Shown: in pieces, positions 49,698 to 60,823 of the stretch
Numbering within the stretch: the stretch's first letter is position 1
How the letters are laid out: every line of letters starts with the position of its first letter
Notes under the pieces: model-generated
Told to the model about the DNA's origin: nothing
What the model saw: only the letters and a program-made list of their open reading frames with translations
Databases searched by the model: none
Program-made: the position numbers and the translations under genes
DNA from: Pseudomonas sp. HAR-UPW-AIA-41
GTDB lineage: Bacteria > Pseudomonadota > Gammaproteobacteria > Pseudomonadales > Pseudomonadaceae
Length of the DNA stretch: 64,000 nucleotides
Assembly (NCBI RefSeq): GCF_002304225.1
Contig: NZ_NSLB01000003.1
Location: 332,293-396,292 of the forward strand
Reading direction: 5' to 3'

Positions 49698-50530
49698 GCC
49701 TGCCCACCGTGCTGGAAAAGATCATTGCCCGCAAATTCGAGGAAGTCGCCGAGCGCCGTGCCCGGGTGAGCTTCGCCGAGATCGAGGCGCTGGCGCGTGG
49801 TGCCGATGCGCCGCGTGGTTTCGCCGCAGCCCTGCAGGCCCGGGTGGCGCGCCGTGAGCCGGCGGTGATTGCCGAGGTTAAGAAGGCTTCGCCGAGCAAG
49901 GGCGTGCTGCGTGAGCATTTCGTTCCGGCGGACATTGCCCGCAGCTACGCCGCAGGCGGCGCGACCTGCCTGTCGGTGCTGACCGATATCGACTTCTTCC
50001 AGGGCGCGGATGATTACCTGCGCGAAGCGCGCGCGGCGTGCAGTCTGCCGGTGATCCGCAAGGACTTCATGGTCGACCCCTATCAGATTGTCGAGGCCCG
50101 CGCGCTGGCTGCCGACTGCGTGCTGCTGATCGTCTCGGCACTGGATGACGGGCGCATGGCCGAGCTGGCCGCGACCGCCAGGGATGTCGGCCTCGATGTG
50201 CTGGTGGAGGTGCACGATGCCAGCGAGCTGGAGCGGGCGCTGAAGGTGCTTGATACGCCGCTGGTGGGCATCAACAACCGCAACCTGCATACCTTCGAGG
50301 TGAGCCTGGATACGACGCTGGACCTGCTGCCGCAGATTCCTAGCGACCGTCTGGTGATTACCGAGAGCGGCATTCTCAACCGCGCCGATGTCGAGCTGAT
50401 GGAAATCAACGAGGTGCATGCCTTCCTCGTTGGCGAAGCCTTCATGCGCGCCGAGGAACCGGGCGTCGAGTTGCAGCGCCTGTTCTTCCCCGGCAAGGCG
50501 CCGGTGCAACTGGGTGCTGATCCGGACTGA
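49694..50530 (+). CDS. trpC: Indole-3-glycerol-phosphate synthase TrpC
   Basis: Closes the indole ring in tryptophan synthesis, 278 residues. TIM barrel with [17 protein letters not shown] near residue 57, [18 protein letters not shown] and [15 protein letters not shown]. The GTG start at 49694 overlaps the trpD stop. Monofunctional: no TrpF domain follows. A terminator follows at once. Confidence 0.97.
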   Translation: MSLPTVLEKIIARKFEEVAERRARVSFAEIEALARGADAPRGFAAALQARVARREPAVIAEVKKASPSKGVLREHFVPADIARSYAAGGATCLSVLTDIDFFQGADDYLREARAACSLPVIRKDFMVDPYQIVEARALAADCVLLIVSALDDGRMAELAATARDVGLDVLVEVHDASELERALKVLDTPLVGINNRNLHTFEVSLDTTLDLLPQIPSDRLVITESGILNRADVELMEINEVHAFLVGEAFMRAEEPGVELQRLFFPGKAPVQLGADPD

Positions 50531-50543
50531 ATGTGCCGGTACA

Positions 50544-50571
50544 AAAAAGCCCGCCGATTGGCGGGCTTTTT
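50544..50571. terminator. Bidirectional terminator after trpC
   Basis: AAAAAGCCCGCC-GATT-GGCGGGCTTTTT between the convergent trpC and vfr genes, with A and T runs on both sides. Confidence 0.93.
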
Positions 50572-50592
50572 CATTGGTCTGGCCGGCAGGCC

Positions 50593-51237
50593 TTAACGGG
50601 TACCGAATACCACCATGGTCTTGCCTTTGACATGCACCAGACCCTGTTCTTCCAGGGACTTCAGTACGCGGCCGACCATCTCGCGGGAGCAGCCGACGAT
50701 GCGGCCGATTTCCTGACGGGTGATCTTGATCTGCATGCCATCGGGGTGGGTCATGGCGTCCGGCTGCTTGCACAGGTCGAGCAGGGTGCGTGCGACACGA
50801 CCGGTCACGTCGAGGAAGGCCAGGTCGCCGACCTTGCGCGTGGTCTTGCGCAGACGCTCGGCCATCTGGTTGCCGAGGGTATAGAGAATGTCCGGGTCCT
50901 GCTGGGTCAGCTCGCGGAACTTGGCGTAGCTGATTTCACCGACCTCGCATTCGGTCTTGGCGCGGACCCAGGCGCTGCGCTCGTTTTCCTGGCCTTCCTT
51001 GTCGAACAGGCCCATCTCGCCGAAGAAATCGCCGGGATTGAGGTAGCCGATGATCATCTCGCGGCCATCGTCATCCTCGATGAGGATGGTCACCGAGCCC
51101 TTGATGATGATGAACAGGGTCTCGCAGCGGTCGCCGGCGTAGATGATGGTGCTCTTGGCGGTGTAGCGACGGCGATGACAGTGCGCGAGCAGCTTGTCCA
51201 GGTTCTTGATTTTGGGTGTGAGGGTAATTGCTACCAT
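50593..51237 (-). CDS. vfr: cAMP-binding global regulator Vfr (Crp family)
   Basis: Crp homologue, 214 residues, controlling virulence, twitching and quorum-sensing genes in P. aeruginosa. A cyclic-nucleotide-binding domain (about 15-135; [28 protein letters not shown]) is joined by a dimer helix to a winged-helix domain whose recognition segment is [28 protein letters not shown]. The upstream 243 bp (51238-51480) serve vfr and the divergent OsmC-like gene; only weak promoter-like hexamers were seen there. Confidence 0.96.
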   Translation of the reverse strand: MVAITLTPKIKNLDKLLAHCHRRRYTAKSTIIYAGDRCETLFIIIKGSVTILIEDDDGREMIIGYLNPGDFFGEMGLFDKEGQENERSAWVRAKTECEVGEISYAKFRELTQQDPDILYTLGNQMAERLRKTTRKVGDLAFLDVTGRVARTLLDLCKQPDAMTHPDGMQIKITRQEIGRIVGCSREMVGRVLKSLEEQGLVHVKGKTMVVFGTR

Positions 51238-51480
51238 GCCCGAGTCCCGAGAGGAAAAAAGGTAAGCCTTTGTCTAGAAGGCCATTTTTCTTATTAGTTA
51301 TACGTCTAAGTGTGCCAGTTATCCGGCGCCAGCTTAACAGACGCATCCCAGCCGGATAGTGCGTTTTGCGACCTGGCTAACACCTGGGCGCCTACATTCT
51401 CAGCTCAAGTGCCTATCTAAGGCCATCCGGGGCCTGTGTTAAGCTTTCGGCCCTTCTTTATACAGCGTGGAGTCCCCTAG

Positions 51481-51903
51481 ATGAAAGCACGTATCCAGTG
51501 GGCCGGCGAAGCCATGTTCCTGGGCGAGTCCGGCAGTGGCCATGTGGTGGTCATGGATGGCCCGCCGGAAGCCGGTGGCCGCAACCTGGGCGTGCGGCCG
51601 ATGGAGATGGTGCTGCTGGGTCTGGGTGGCTGCAGCAACTTCGATGTGGTGAGCATCCTGAAAAAGGGCCGGCAGCCGGTGGAGAGCTGCGAGGCCTTCC
51701 TGGAAGCCGAGCGGGCCGATGAGGATCCCAAGGTGTTCACCAAGATTCACCTGCACTTCGTGGTCAAGGGTCGCGGGCTGAAAGAAGCCCAGGTCAAGCG
51801 TGCGGTGGAGCTGTCGGCGGAGAAGTACTGCTCGGCCTCGATCATGCTTGGTCGTGCCGGTGTCGAGATCACCCACGACTACGAGATTGTCGAGCTGGGC
51901 TGA
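51481..51903 (+). CDS. OsmC/YhfA-family protein
   Basis: A 140-residue OsmC-like protein, a family with thiol-dependent organic hydroperoxide reductase members. Conserved parts include RPMEMVLLGLGGCSNFDVVSIL with one Cys near residue 49 and AEKYCSASIMLGRAGVEI with the second Cys near 121. It resembles the YhfA branch, whose substrate is not defined. Divergent from vfr and ended by a strong terminator. Confidence 0.88.
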   Translation: MKARIQWAGEAMFLGESGSGHVVVMDGPPEAGGRNLGVRPMEMVLLGLGGCSNFDVVSILKKGRQPVESCEAFLEAERADEDPKVFTKIHLHFVVKGRGLKEAQVKRAVELSAEKYCSASIMLGRAGVEITHDYEIVELG

Positions 51904-51914
51904 GTCTGATGATG

Positions 51915-51943
51915 AAAAAAGGGCGCTTCTGGCGCCCTTTTTT
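51915..51943. terminator. Bidirectional terminator
   Basis: AAAAAAGGGCGC-TTCTG-GCGCCCTTTTTT between the convergent OsmC-like and coq7 genes. Confidence 0.92.
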
Positions 51944-51959
51944 GTGCCTGCCGGATCGG

Positions 51960-52607
51960 TCAGATCCGGTAGGTGCTCTTGGTCATGACCTTGGCCAGCA
52001 GGCTCATGCCGAACTTAACCGGAGCCGGGAAGTTCAGTCCGCCGGCTTCGAGGGCGGTCGTGGCATGCTGCTGCTCGTCACTTTTCATTTGCTCGAGAAT
52101 GGCGCGCGACTTGCGATCTTCGGCGGGGATCTGTTGCAGGTGCTCGTCCAGGTGTTTGACCACCTGATCCTCGGTGGCGGCGACGAAGCCCAGACTGACC
52201 TTGTCGCTGACCAGTCCGGCCAGGGCACCGACGCCGAACGACAGACCGTAGAACAGCGGGTTGAGCAGGCTCGGGCGGCTGCCCAGTTCGCGGATGCGCT
52301 GTTCGCACCAGGCCAGGTGATCGATTTCCTCCTCGGCGGCATGCTCCATGGCCGCGCGCACTTCGGGCAGCTTGGCGGTCAGCGCCTGGCCCTGATACAG
52401 CGCCTGTGCGCAGACCTCGCCGGTGTGGTTGATGCGCATCAGACCGGCCACATGCTGGGTGCTGGCTGCGTCCAGTGGCTGCTCGTTTTCCAGCACCGCG
52501 GGCGAGGCGCGGTGAGGCTGGCCACTGAATGGCAGCAGTGTTCGCAGGGCTGCATCGGCTTGCAGCAGCAGACGATCAGCCGGGGTGTAGGCGCGGTTGC
52601 CAGTCAT
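51960..52607 (-). CDS. coq7: 2-polyprenyl-3-methyl-6-methoxy-benzoquinol hydroxylase Coq7
   Basis: Di-iron hydroxylase of ubiquinone synthesis, 215 residues. The ferritin-like Glu/His ligands appear in [46 protein letters not shown] with [11 protein letters not shown], and [14 protein letters not shown]. It replaces UbiF-type hydroxylases in Pseudomonas. Stands alone downstream of a terminator; the speD gene I recall beside it in P. aeruginosa is absent. Confidence 0.95.
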   Translation of the reverse strand: MTGNRAYTPADRLLLQADAALRTLLPFSGQPHRASPAVLENEQPLDAASTQHVAGLMRINHTGEVCAQALYQGQALTAKLPEVRAAMEHAAEEEIDHLAWCEQRIRELGSRPSLLNPLFYGLSFGVGALAGLVSDKVSLGFVAATEDQVVKHLDEHLQQIPAEDRKSRAILEQMKSDEQQHATTALEAGGLNFPAPVKFGMSLLAKVMTKSTYRI

Positions 52608-52701
52608 GCTCTTGGCTCCAGAAGGTGACAGGCGCAGTTTAACTCACACGGCTGTGCAAGGCTTGACCGGTATCAGGCCGGGCGACGGGCGTTGCGTGGG
52701 C

Positions 52702-53508
52702 TCAGTCCAGTTCGCGAACGACGCGCAGGCCAAGGGCGTAGTGCTTCTGATCCGGCTGGCGCAGGTCACGCAGGCTGCTGCGCAAATAGGCCGGGCCACT
52801 GTTCCAGGCGCCGCCACGCACCACGCGCGGGCTCTGGTCGAGCAGGCCGGCGTCGCGCTGTTCGCTGCCATCCCAGGGGTGGGCATAGCGCGAGGCGGTC
52901 CACTCCCAGACATTGCCGGCCGTGTCGTACAGGCCAAAGGCATTGGGCGCAAAGCGCCCGATCTGGGCGGTCTTGTTCTGAATGATGCGCGGGCTGTTGC
53001 AGCCCCGGCAGTGGGCACGTGGGTGCTGCTCGGGGCTGTCCAGCTGCTCGCCCCACCAGTAGTAACTGCGGCTGCCGGCGCGGGCGGCATATTCCCACTC
53101 GGCTTCGGTCGGCAGGCGATAGCGCTGCCCGCTCATGCGGCTGAGCCACTGGCAGTAGGCGCGGGCTTCCTGCCAGGACACGTTGATGACCGGGCGCACG
53201 TCGGACAGTCCCCAGCCTTCGTTGTCTGGCAGCGGGGTCCGGGTGGCCTGCTGGTACAGGCGCCAGTCGGCAAAGGTGATTTCAAAGCGGCCGATGGCAA
53301 AGCTACGGGTAATCTGCACGGGGAGCGCTGGGCGCTCATTGTGGTTGCCACGACCACTCAGGTCGCCCAGTTCGAACTGGCCGGCAGGGACCACCACCAG
53401 TTCGGGGCCGGGCTGTCCGCCGGGCAGGGTGTCGCGAAACACCGTGCCCTCGGGCATGGCCTGAGCACTGAGGCTCAGACCAAACAGCAGATAGAGCAGA
53501 CCGCGCAT
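52702..53508 (-). CDS. Exported formylglycine-generating-enzyme-like (FGE-sulfatase) domain protein
   Basis: A 268-residue protein with a signal peptide (1-17, ending AQA), then an FGE/SUMF1-like C-type-lectin fold: VVPAGQFELGDLSG, RSFAIGRFEITFADWRLY, PVINVSWQEARAYCQWLS, YRLPTEAEWEYAARAG, GLYDTAGNVWEWTAS and VVRGGAWNSG. Members of this fold activate sulfatases or act as binding or scaffold domains; an exported lone copy with no sulfatase gene nearby is unlikely to be a true sulfatase activator. It overlaps the HIT gene by one base, so they are cotranscribed. Confidence 0.88.
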   Translation of the reverse strand: MRGLLYLLFGLSLSAQAMPEGTVFRDTLPGGQPGPELVVVPAGQFELGDLSGRGNHNERPALPVQITRSFAIGRFEITFADWRLYQQATRTPLPDNEGWGLSDVRPVINVSWQEARAYCQWLSRMSGQRYRLPTEAEWEYAARAGSRSYYWWGEQLDSPEQHPRAHCRGCNSPRIIQNKTAQIGRFAPNAFGLYDTAGNVWEWTASRYAHPWDGSEQRDAGLLDQSPRVVRGGAWNSGPAYLRSSLRDLRQPDQKHYALGLRVVRELD

Positions 53509-53846
53509 CAGCCCGGCGGCCAGTTCAGCTGACGCTGGCCGAGCACGTGCATATGGATGTGGTAGACGGTCTGACCGCCCAGCTCGTTGCAGTTCATCAC
53601 CACACGGAAGCCTTCTTCGCAGCCCTGCTCTCTGGCCAGGCGCTGGGCGGTGAAGAGAATATGGCCAGCCAGTGCCTTGTCTTCTTCGGTCAGGTCGTTG
53701 AGGGTGCTGATGTGCTTTTTCGGGATCACCAGAAAGTGCACTGGCGCCTGCGGCGCGATGTCATGGAAGGCGACCACGTGTTCGTCTTCATAGAGCTTGC
53801 GTGCCGGAATCTGCCCGGCGACGATTTTGCAGAACAGACAATCCAT
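53508..53846 (-). CDS. HIT family (histidine triad) nucleotide-binding protein
   Basis: A 112-residue HINT-type protein with an N-terminal CLFCKIVAGQIPA motif and the histidine triad HIHMHVLG near residue 96. HINT proteins hydrolyse aminoacyl-AMP or phosphoramidates. Divergent from the AAA ATPase gene, with the FGE-like gene overlapping its stop by one base. Confidence 0.93.
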   Translation of the reverse strand: MDCLFCKIVAGQIPARKLYEDEHVVAFHDIAPQAPVHFLVIPKKHISTLNDLTEEDKALAGHILFTAQRLAREQGCEEGFRVVMNCNELGGQTVYHIHMHVLGQRQLNWPPG

Positions 53847-53934
53847 GGAACTATTCCCGGGTTGTTGACAGAGCGGCCGAGTGTAAACGGCGGGCGCACT
53901 TTCCGGCCAGCGCGTGCCGGCACAAGGAGCGAGT

Positions 53935-55416
53935 GTGAAGAACGATATTCATGATCTGGGGCTGGTGCTGGACTCGCGGGTCAAGCTGGTGGTGATCGAG
54001 TCCTGGGACGAGCCCCGGGTGCTGGAGGTGCTCACCGGGCTGGCGGTCAAGCGCGGTCTCAGTCTGCTCACCTGGTCGGTGACCGAGGGCCTGCAGCGCC
54101 TGGGCTTTGGTGGCGACCCGATTGGCGAGGTGGACAGCTGCGATCCAGAGGCCGCGCTCAAGCTGGTCAAGGCGGATGTGCAGCCGACACTGTACGTGAT
54201 GTGCGACCTGCATCCGTTTTTGGAGAACGAGCCCAAGCGCGTGCGCCTGCTCAAGGAAATCGCCATGGCTGAGGGCACGCACAAGCCGACGCTGGTACTG
54301 GTGTCGCACGCCTTTAAGCTGCCGGCCGAGCTGCAGCGTCTGACTGCGCGCTTCAGCCTGACCCTGCCGAGTGAAGAGGAGCTGCTGGCCATCGTCCGCG
54401 ACGAAGCCAGTCACTGGAGCAACAGCAATCGCGGGGCTCGGGTGCGTACCGACAACCGCACCCTGCAGCAGGTGGTGAAGAACCTGCGCGGCATGAGCCA
54501 TGCCGAGGCGCGCCTCTTGGCCCGCTCGATCATCTGGAATGACGGCGCCATTACTCAGGACGATCTCGGAGCACTCAACCGCAGCAAGTTCCAGTTGCTC
54601 GATATGGAGGGTGTGCTCAGCCTGGAGTACGAAACCGCACGGTTCGCCGATGTCGGTGGTCTGGAGAATCTCAAACGCTGGCTGGGCGAGCGGCAGCAGG
54701 CCTTCCTCGGCGAGGTGAGCGAAGACATGCCCAAGGGCATCCTACTGGTCGGCGTGCAGGGCGGTGGCAAGAGCCTGGCGGCCAAGGCGGTTGCCGGGCT
54801 GTGGGGGCTGCCCCTGCTGCGTCTGGATTTTGCCTGCCTGTACAACAAGTTCTTCGGTGAGACCGAACGCAATCTGCGTGAGGCGCTCAAGCTGGCAGAG
54901 CAGATGGCGCCCTGCGTGCTGTGGATGGACGAGGTGGAAAAGGGCCTGGCCAGCGGCGAACAGGACGGCGGTGTCAGTCAGCGCGTGCTGGGAACCCTGC
55001 TGACCTGGATGGCCGAGCGCAAGAGCCCGGTTTTCATGGTCGCCACGGCCAACGCCATCGACCGGCTGCCGCCGGAGCTGGTGCGCAAGGGGCGCTTCGA
55101 CGAGCTGTTCTTTGTCGATCTGCCGCAGGGGGAGGTGCGTCAGGACATCTTTCGGATTCACCTGCAGCAGCGTGAGCTGGACCCGGCGCAGTTCGATCTG
55201 GCGGCACTGGCGCAGGCCAGCGAGGGTTTCTCCGGCGCCGAGATCGAGCAGGCGGTGGTGGGGGCTCTGTATGCGGCGCAGGCGCGGCAGACATCGGTCG
55301 ACCAGACGCTGCTGCTGCACGAGTTGGCGCGCACGGCGCCGTTGTCGGTGGTGATGGCCGAACAACTGGCCGGATTGCGCGCCTGGGCTGCAGGGCGCAC
55401 GGTGCAGGCGGGGTAG
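53935..55416 (+). CDS. AAA+ ATPase (Ycf46-like)
   Basis: A 493-residue AAA ATPase resembling the chloroplast/cyanobacterial Ycf46 family. The N-terminal domain (1-230) is family-specific; the AAA core has Walker [14 protein letters not shown] (about 268-280), Walker [11 protein letters not shown] and sensor/arginine-finger region [12 protein letters not shown]. Function unknown; P. aeruginosa has the same gene beside HIT. The start is a GTG at 53935 with AAGGAG upstream. Monocistronic, divergent from the HIT gene. Confidence 0.9.
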   Translation: MKNDIHDLGLVLDSRVKLVVIESWDEPRVLEVLTGLAVKRGLSLLTWSVTEGLQRLGFGGDPIGEVDSCDPEAALKLVKADVQPTLYVMCDLHPFLENEPKRVRLLKEIAMAEGTHKPTLVLVSHAFKLPAELQRLTARFSLTLPSEEELLAIVRDEASHWSNSNRGARVRTDNRTLQQVVKNLRGMSHAEARLLARSIIWNDGAITQDDLGALNRSKFQLLDMEGVLSLEYETARFADVGGLENLKRWLGERQQAFLGEVSEDMPKGILLVGVQGGGKSLAAKAVAGLWGLPLLRLDFACLYNKFFGETERNLREALKLAEQMAPCVLWMDEVEKGLASGEQDGGVSQRVLGTLLTWMAERKSPVFMVATANAIDRLPPELVRKGRFDELFFVDLPQGEVRQDIFRIHLQQRELDPAQFDLAALAQASEGFSGAEIEQAVVGALYAAQARQTSVDQTLLLHELARTAPLSVVMAEQLAGLRAWAAGRTVQAG

Positions 55417-55453
55417 AAAGCTGGCCGACCGCAATGGTCGGCCAGGGGCGGCA

Positions 55454-56548
55454 TTATTCTTCGCTGTACTCGTAAGGGGCTGCCGGCGCGGCGGCCTCCA
55501 CGGGTTCTGCATAGCTGCTTTCGCTGTCCATGCTGGACAGGTCCATGTCGCCACCCAGCGAGTCCAGCATGCCGACGCCGCCTGCGATGGCGGCAATCAC
55601 CACCAGCAGCAGAATCACCAGCCACAGCGAGGCCAGAACCTTGACGGCTGTGCTGTTCGGCGGTTGTGGCGGGCCGTAGCGGTTGGCGCCGGCGTTGCCC
55701 GGAATCAGCAGCATCAGCAGCGGAAACACGCTGCCCACGATAGGGACAAGATTCAGCAGATACAGCCAGCCCGACCAGCCGATGTCGTGCAGGCGCTGCA
55801 CGCCAATCTGTACGCTGACAACGACCATTGCGATCGTCACGCCTGCGATCAGGATGATTCCGACCGTGTCGGAAATGCCCATACCCAGCGCCGCAATGCC
55901 CAGTGCAGGAGCCATGACCAGAATGAGTACCAGCGACCAGGCCAGGTAGCGCAGGCGCCCGATGCGTCCGGTAACGCCAAAGGGTTTCAGTTCGCCAAAC
56001 TCCGGTAGCTGTTCGGCCACATTGGCTTGAGGCGGGGCATAAGGCGATGCATTGGCCGGTGTTTCGGGCGCGGCTGTCGGGGATGCACTGCTGATGGAGG
56101 CCTGAATAACGGCAGCTTCCTCCTGCAGCTGTGCCTGACGGGCCAGGTACTTCTCGATGATGATGCCGCAGGCTTCGCATTCGGCCGACTTGGCCTGTTC
56201 GTGACCGCACTTGGGGCAGGTCATGCGGGTGCTGCTGGCGGATTCTTCGGCGGGCTGCGGTGCCGAAACGCTTTCGTCAGGGTGGTCATCGGTGGCCACC
56301 AGGGACAGTTGCAGACCTTCACTCTGCTTGCTGACCTTGGCGCCGGCACGCTGCAAGGCTGCCAGGTATTTGTCGGCTTCCGCGCTTTCCAGATTGCGCT
56401 TGAGCGGAACGCTCTGACCGCTGAACAGGGCTTCGATCTTGTCCAGATCGCTCTTGAACAGGCCGGCCAGGTTGGCTTTGACGGTGTCGAGGGCAAAGCC
56501 CGGCAGGGCCTCACCGGCAAACAGGATGGAGTAGCGGGGTTCGCTCAT
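55454..56548 (-). CDS. DUF805 membrane protein with zinc-ribbon and extra N-terminal domain
   Basis: A 364-residue inner-membrane protein. Residues 1-90 form a soluble domain ([20 protein letters not shown]) of a type that binds or pairs with other subunits; residues 109-135 carry a CPKCGHEQ...CEACG zinc-ribbon. A Pro/Ala linker leads to a DUF805 four-helix membrane domain (about 195-300; [32 protein letters not shown]) and a further TM helix near 312-330. Function unknown. An ATG at 56548 is used. Confidence 0.85.
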   Translation of the reverse strand: MSEPRYSILFAGEALPGFALDTVKANLAGLFKSDLDKIEALFSGQSVPLKRNLESAEADKYLAALQRAGAKVSKQSEGLQLSLVATDDHPDESVSAPQPAEESASSTRMTCPKCGHEQAKSAECEACGIIIEKYLARQAQLQEEAAVIQASISSASPTAAPETPANASPYAPPQANVAEQLPEFGELKPFGVTGRIGRLRYLAWSLVLILVMAPALGIAALGMGISDTVGIILIAGVTIAMVVVSVQIGVQRLHDIGWSGWLYLLNLVPIVGSVFPLLMLLIPGNAGANRYGPPQPPNSTAVKVLASLWLVILLLVVIAAIAGGVGMLDSLGGDMDLSSMDSESSYAEPVEAAAPAAPYEYSEE

Positions 56549-56644
56549 CAGGGCTTCCTTGTCGGGGCGAAGAATGATGTGGCTTCAAGCCTAAGCCCTG
56601 ACCGTCTGGACAACAAGTCAGGGCGCAGGCCATTGAGGGGTGAC

Positions 56645-57607
56645 TTAGCGCCGCCGGGATTGACCAAGCTGCTGAGCGTGCTGCAGGGCGGCCCGATACT
56701 CGCCGTCCAGTCGCGCGACGAGCTCGGCCACGCTCGGCAGGTCATGAATGTCGCCGGCGCCTTGCCCGGCCGACCAGACGGTTTTCCAGGCCTTGGCCTC
56801 GTCGTTGACTGGCTTGAGCTTCTCGCCGTAATTGATGTCGCCCTTGTCCTGCAGGCGGGCGAGGTCATAGCCGGCGGCCAGCAGGCTCTGGCGCATGAAA
56901 CTGGCCGGCACGCCGGAGACGGCCGGCGTGTGAATGATGTCGGCGGCCTGGGCATCCAGCAGCATCTGCTTGTACTCGGCGCTGGCGCGGCTTTCCTCAG
57001 TGGCGATCAGGCGCGTGCCCATGTAGGCCAGATCGGCGCCCAGCAATTGCGCGGCGAGTATTTCGTGGCCGTGATTGAGGCAGCCGGCCAGCAGCAGCGC
57101 TTTGTCGAAGAACTGGCGAATCTCGGCGATCAGGGCAAACGGGCTCCAGGTTCCGGCATGTCCGCCGGCGCCGGCGGCGACCGCAATCAGCCCATCCACA
57201 CCGGCTTCGGCGGCTTTTTCAGCGTGGCGGCGGGTGGTGACATCATGGAAAACCAGTCCACCGTAGCTGTGGACGGCATCCACCACTTCCTTCACGGCGC
57301 CCAAGCTGGTGATCACGATGGGCACGTGTTGTTCGACGCAGACGGCGAGGTCTGCCTGCAGGCGCGGATTGCTGCCATGCACGATCAGATTGACGGCATA
57401 AGGCGCGGCCTGTGGCGTAAGTCCGGCATTGATCTCTTCCAGCCAGGCGCGAAAGCCGCTGGTTTCGCGCTGATTGAGGGCCGGGAAGCTGCCGACAATG
57501 CCCTGAGCGCAGCAGGCGCGAACCAGCTCCGGGCCGGAAACCAGAAACATCGGGGCAGCCACCAGTGGCAGGCGCAGTTTGTCTTGCAGCAAGGCAGGCA
57601 GGCTCAT
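56645..57607 (-). CDS. Nitronate monooxygenase / 2-nitropropane dioxygenase family protein
   Basis: FMN-dependent flavoprotein of 320 residues. The TIM-barrel motifs [41 protein letters not shown] and [16 protein letters not shown] are present. The family oxidises alkyl nitronates, including the toxin propionate-3-nitronate. The ATG at 57607 is preferred because GGGAG lies ten bases upstream; an alternative ATG is at 57619. Downstream of hemJ on the same strand with a 27-bp gap. Confidence 0.9.
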   Translation of the reverse strand: MSLPALLQDKLRLPLVAAPMFLVSGPELVRACCAQGIVGSFPALNQRETSGFRAWLEEINAGLTPQAAPYAVNLIVHGSNPRLQADLAVCVEQHVPIVITSLGAVKEVVDAVHSYGGLVFHDVTTRRHAEKAAEAGVDGLIAVAAGAGGHAGTWSPFALIAEIRQFFDKALLLAGCLNHGHEILAAQLLGADLAYMGTRLIATEESRASAEYKQMLLDAQAADIIHTPAVSGVPASFMRQSLLAAGYDLARLQDKGDINYGEKLKPVNDEAKAWKTVWSAGQGAGDIHDLPSVAELVARLDGEYRAALQHAQQLGQSRRR

Positions 57608-57634
57608 GGTGACTCCCATTTGCGCAGGGGCAGG

Positions 57635-58060
57635 CTAGAAGGGTTTGACGACAACCAGAATGACAATCGCCAGCAGGAAGAGTACGGGGACCTCATTGAA
57701 CCAGCGGTAAAACACATGGCCACGGCTGTTGTCGCCTCGGGCAAAGCGTTTGTACATCACGCCGCAGGCGTGGTGATAGCCCACCAGCAGTGCCACCAGC
57801 AGCAGCTTGGCGTGCAGCCAGCCCTGGCTGAGCCAGACCGGGTTGAGGTAGAGCAGCCAGCCACCGAACAGCAGCGTGGCAATCATCGAGGGATTCATGA
57901 TGCCGCGGTAGAGCTTGCGTTCCATGACGATGAAACGCTCGCGACTCGGCTGGTCTTCGCTCATGGCGTGGTAGACGAACAGGCGTGGCAGATAGAACAG
58001 GCCGGCGAACCAGCAGACGATGGCGATGATGTGCAGGGCCTTGATCCACAGATAGAGCAT
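57635..58060 (-). CDS. hemJ: Protoporphyrinogen IX oxidase HemJ
   Basis: A 141-residue inner-membrane haem protein of the HemJ (UPF0093) family, oxidising protoporphyrinogen IX to protoporphyrin IX in haem synthesis. Four hydrophobic helices are seen; the N-terminal [28 protein letters not shown] contains the conserved His near residue 9, and [12 protein letters not shown] the conserved Arg. The start at 58060 (MLYLWIKAL) follows the family; the upstream in-frame extension is not used. Confidence 0.92.
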   Translation of the reverse strand: MLYLWIKALHIIAIVCWFAGLFYLPRLFVYHAMSEDQPSRERFIVMERKLYRGIMNPSMIATLLFGGWLLYLNPVWLSQGWLHAKLLLVALLVGYHHACGVMYKRFARGDNSRGHVFYRWFNEVPVLFLLAIVILVVVKPF

Positions 58061-58198
58061 TACGGGTCTCCTTATACCTGCGCCGATAGTAGTGGCCGCG
58101 CGCCTGTGCGTCACTCTGCTGCTGGCCCGATGCGGCCTGCGGCTTTATCATCGCGGCCTTTATTTGTACTCAAGATGCGTACCCGGGGGGAAGGCAGC

Positions 58199-59233
58199 AT
58201 GATCAAGGTCGGTATCGTCGGCGGCACGGGCTACACCGGTGTGGAGTTGCTGCGTCTGTTGGCGCAACACCCGCAGGCGGAAGTGGCGGTGATCACCTCG
58301 CGTTCGGAAGAGGGCGTCAAGGTCGCCGACATGTACCCCAATCTGCGCGGCCACTACGACGGCCTGGCTTTCAGCGTGCCGGACGTGGCGACCCTCGGCA
58401 GCTGCGACGTGGTGTTTTTTGCCACTCCGCATGGCGTGGCGCATGCCCTGGCCGGTGAGCTGCTGGCCACCGGTACCAAGGTGATCGACCTGTCTGCCGA
58501 CTTCCGCCTGCAGGATGCCGAAGAGTGGGCCAAGTGGTACGGCCAGCCTCATGGCGCGCCGGAACTGTTGCCTGAGGCGGTCTACGGCTTGCCGGAGGTC
58601 AACCGCGAGGCGATCAGGCAGGCGCGCCTGATTGCCGTGGCCGGTTGCTACCCGACCGCCACTCAACTGGGTTTCCTGCCGCTGCTGGAGCAGGGGCTGG
58701 CCAATCCGGCCACGCTGATTGCCGACTGCAAGTCGGGCGTCAGTGGCGCCGGCCGCGGCGCCAGTGTCGGTTCGCTGCTCTGTGAGGCCGGCGAAAGCAT
58801 GAAGGCCTACTCGGTGAAAGGTCACCGCCATCTGCCGGAGATTCGCCAGGGGCTGCGCCGCGCGGCCGGGCAGGATGTCGGGCTGACCTTCGTGCCGCAC
58901 CTGACGCCGATGATTCGCGGTATCCACGCCACGCTTTACGCCACGGTGGTTGATCGCGGCGTGGATCTGCAGGCGCTGTACGAGCAGCGTTATGCCAATG
59001 AGCCGTTTGTCGATGTACTGCCGGCGGGTAGCCATCCGGAAACCCGCAGTGTGCGCGGCGCCAACGTCTGTCGCATTGCCGTGCACCGGCCGCAGGGCGG
59101 TGATCAGGTGGTCGTGCTTTCGGTGATCGACAATCTGGTCAAGGGGGCTTCCGGTCAGGCCATCCAGAACATGAACATCCTGTTCGGACTGGATGAGCGT
59201 CTGGGCCTGTCCAACGTGGCTCTGATGCCCTGA
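58199..59233 (+). CDS. argC: N-acetyl-gamma-glutamyl-phosphate reductase ArgC
   Basis: NADPH-dependent reductase of arginine synthesis, 344 residues. [16 protein letters not shown] nucleotide-binding start, catalytic Cys in VAGCYPTA near residue 149 and [22 protein letters not shown] just before the ATG is a strong ribosome site. It is in phase with a very long open frame upstream, which is spurious. Divergent from hemJ. Confidence 0.97.
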   Translation: MIKVGIVGGTGYTGVELLRLLAQHPQAEVAVITSRSEEGVKVADMYPNLRGHYDGLAFSVPDVATLGSCDVVFFATPHGVAHALAGELLATGTKVIDLSADFRLQDAEEWAKWYGQPHGAPELLPEAVYGLPEVNREAIRQARLIAVAGCYPTATQLGFLPLLEQGLANPATLIADCKSGVSGAGRGASVGSLLCEAGESMKAYSVKGHRHLPEIRQGLRRAAGQDVGLTFVPHLTPMIRGIHATLYATVVDRGVDLQALYEQRYANEPFVDVLPAGSHPETRSVRGANVCRIAVHRPQGGDQVVVLSVIDNLVKGASGQAIQNMNILFGLDERLGLSNVALMP

Positions 59234-59234
59234 G

Positions 59235-59269
59235 ATAAGTTGACCATTTTACTGGGTTAAGCGGATAAT
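59235..59269 (+). promoter_or_regulatory. erpA promoter with IscR type 1-like site
   Basis: TTGACC (59240-59245), 18 bp, GATAAT (59264-59269). The stretch AGTTGACCATTTTACTGGG (59238-59256) strongly resembles the type 1 IscR site at the E. coli iscR promoter (GTTGACCAATTTACTCGGG as I recall it), overlapping the -35. Repression by 2Fe-2S IscR is expected for an Fe-S carrier gene. Confidence 0.65.
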
Positions 59270-59313
59270 GCTGCCCAGTAGTGCTGTAACGGCTGAATGC
59301 CGGGAGATTGCCA

Positions 59314-59664
59314 ATGACCATCGAAACCTTCACCCCGACTGCCCTGATGTTTACCCAGGGTGCGGCGAACAAGGTGAAGAGCCTGATCGACGAAGAGGGC
59401 AATGAGCGCCTGAAGCTGCGGGTGTTCGTCACCGGCGGCGGTTGCTCGGGCTTCCAGTACGGTTTCACCTTCGATGAAGATGTCTCAGAGGACGACACCA
59501 TTGTCGAGCGCGATGGCGTGAGCCTGGTCGTCGATCCAATGAGCTTTCAGTACCTGGTGGGCGCCGAGGTGGACTATCAGGAGGGGCTGGAAGGATCGCG
59601 CTTCGTGATCAACAACCCCAATGCCAGCACCACCTGTGGCTGTGGTCAGTCGTTCTCGATCTGA
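59314..59664 (+). CDS. erpA: Iron-sulfur cluster insertion protein ErpA
   Basis: A-type Fe-S carrier, 116 residues. The cluster-binding cysteines are in [10 protein letters not shown] near residue 46 and the C-terminal [13 protein letters not shown] at 59314 with GGGAG upstream; a TTG two codons earlier is not favoured. Single gene with its own promoter and terminator. Confidence 0.96.
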   Translation: MTIETFTPTALMFTQGAANKVKSLIDEEGNERLKLRVFVTGGGCSGFQYGFTFDEDVSEDDTIVERDGVSLVVDPMSFQYLVGAEVDYQEGLEGSRFVINNPNASTTCGCGQSFSI

Positions 59665-59681
59665 TCGTTAGCTGCTCAGGT

Positions 59682-59708
59682 AAAACGCCGCACGCTGTGC
59701 GGCGTTTT
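59682..59708. terminator. erpA/anmK bidirectional terminator
   Basis: AAAACGCCGCACG-C-TGTGCGGCGTTTT-type hairpin between the convergent erpA and anmK genes, with A and T tracts on the two sides. Confidence 0.9.
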
Positions 59709-59725
59709 GCTTTCTGGGGTGTGCA

Positions 59726-60823
<1,098 letters not shown>

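Noticed and set aside
56027..58198. A ~2.2-kb open frame upstream of and in phase with argC, suggesting a 1,068-residue protein
   Set aside because: It runs antisense through the DUF805, nitronate monooxygenase and hemJ genes, all recognisable families; argC has its own strong ribosome site and family-length start at 58199. Long shadow frames are expected in GC-rich DNA.
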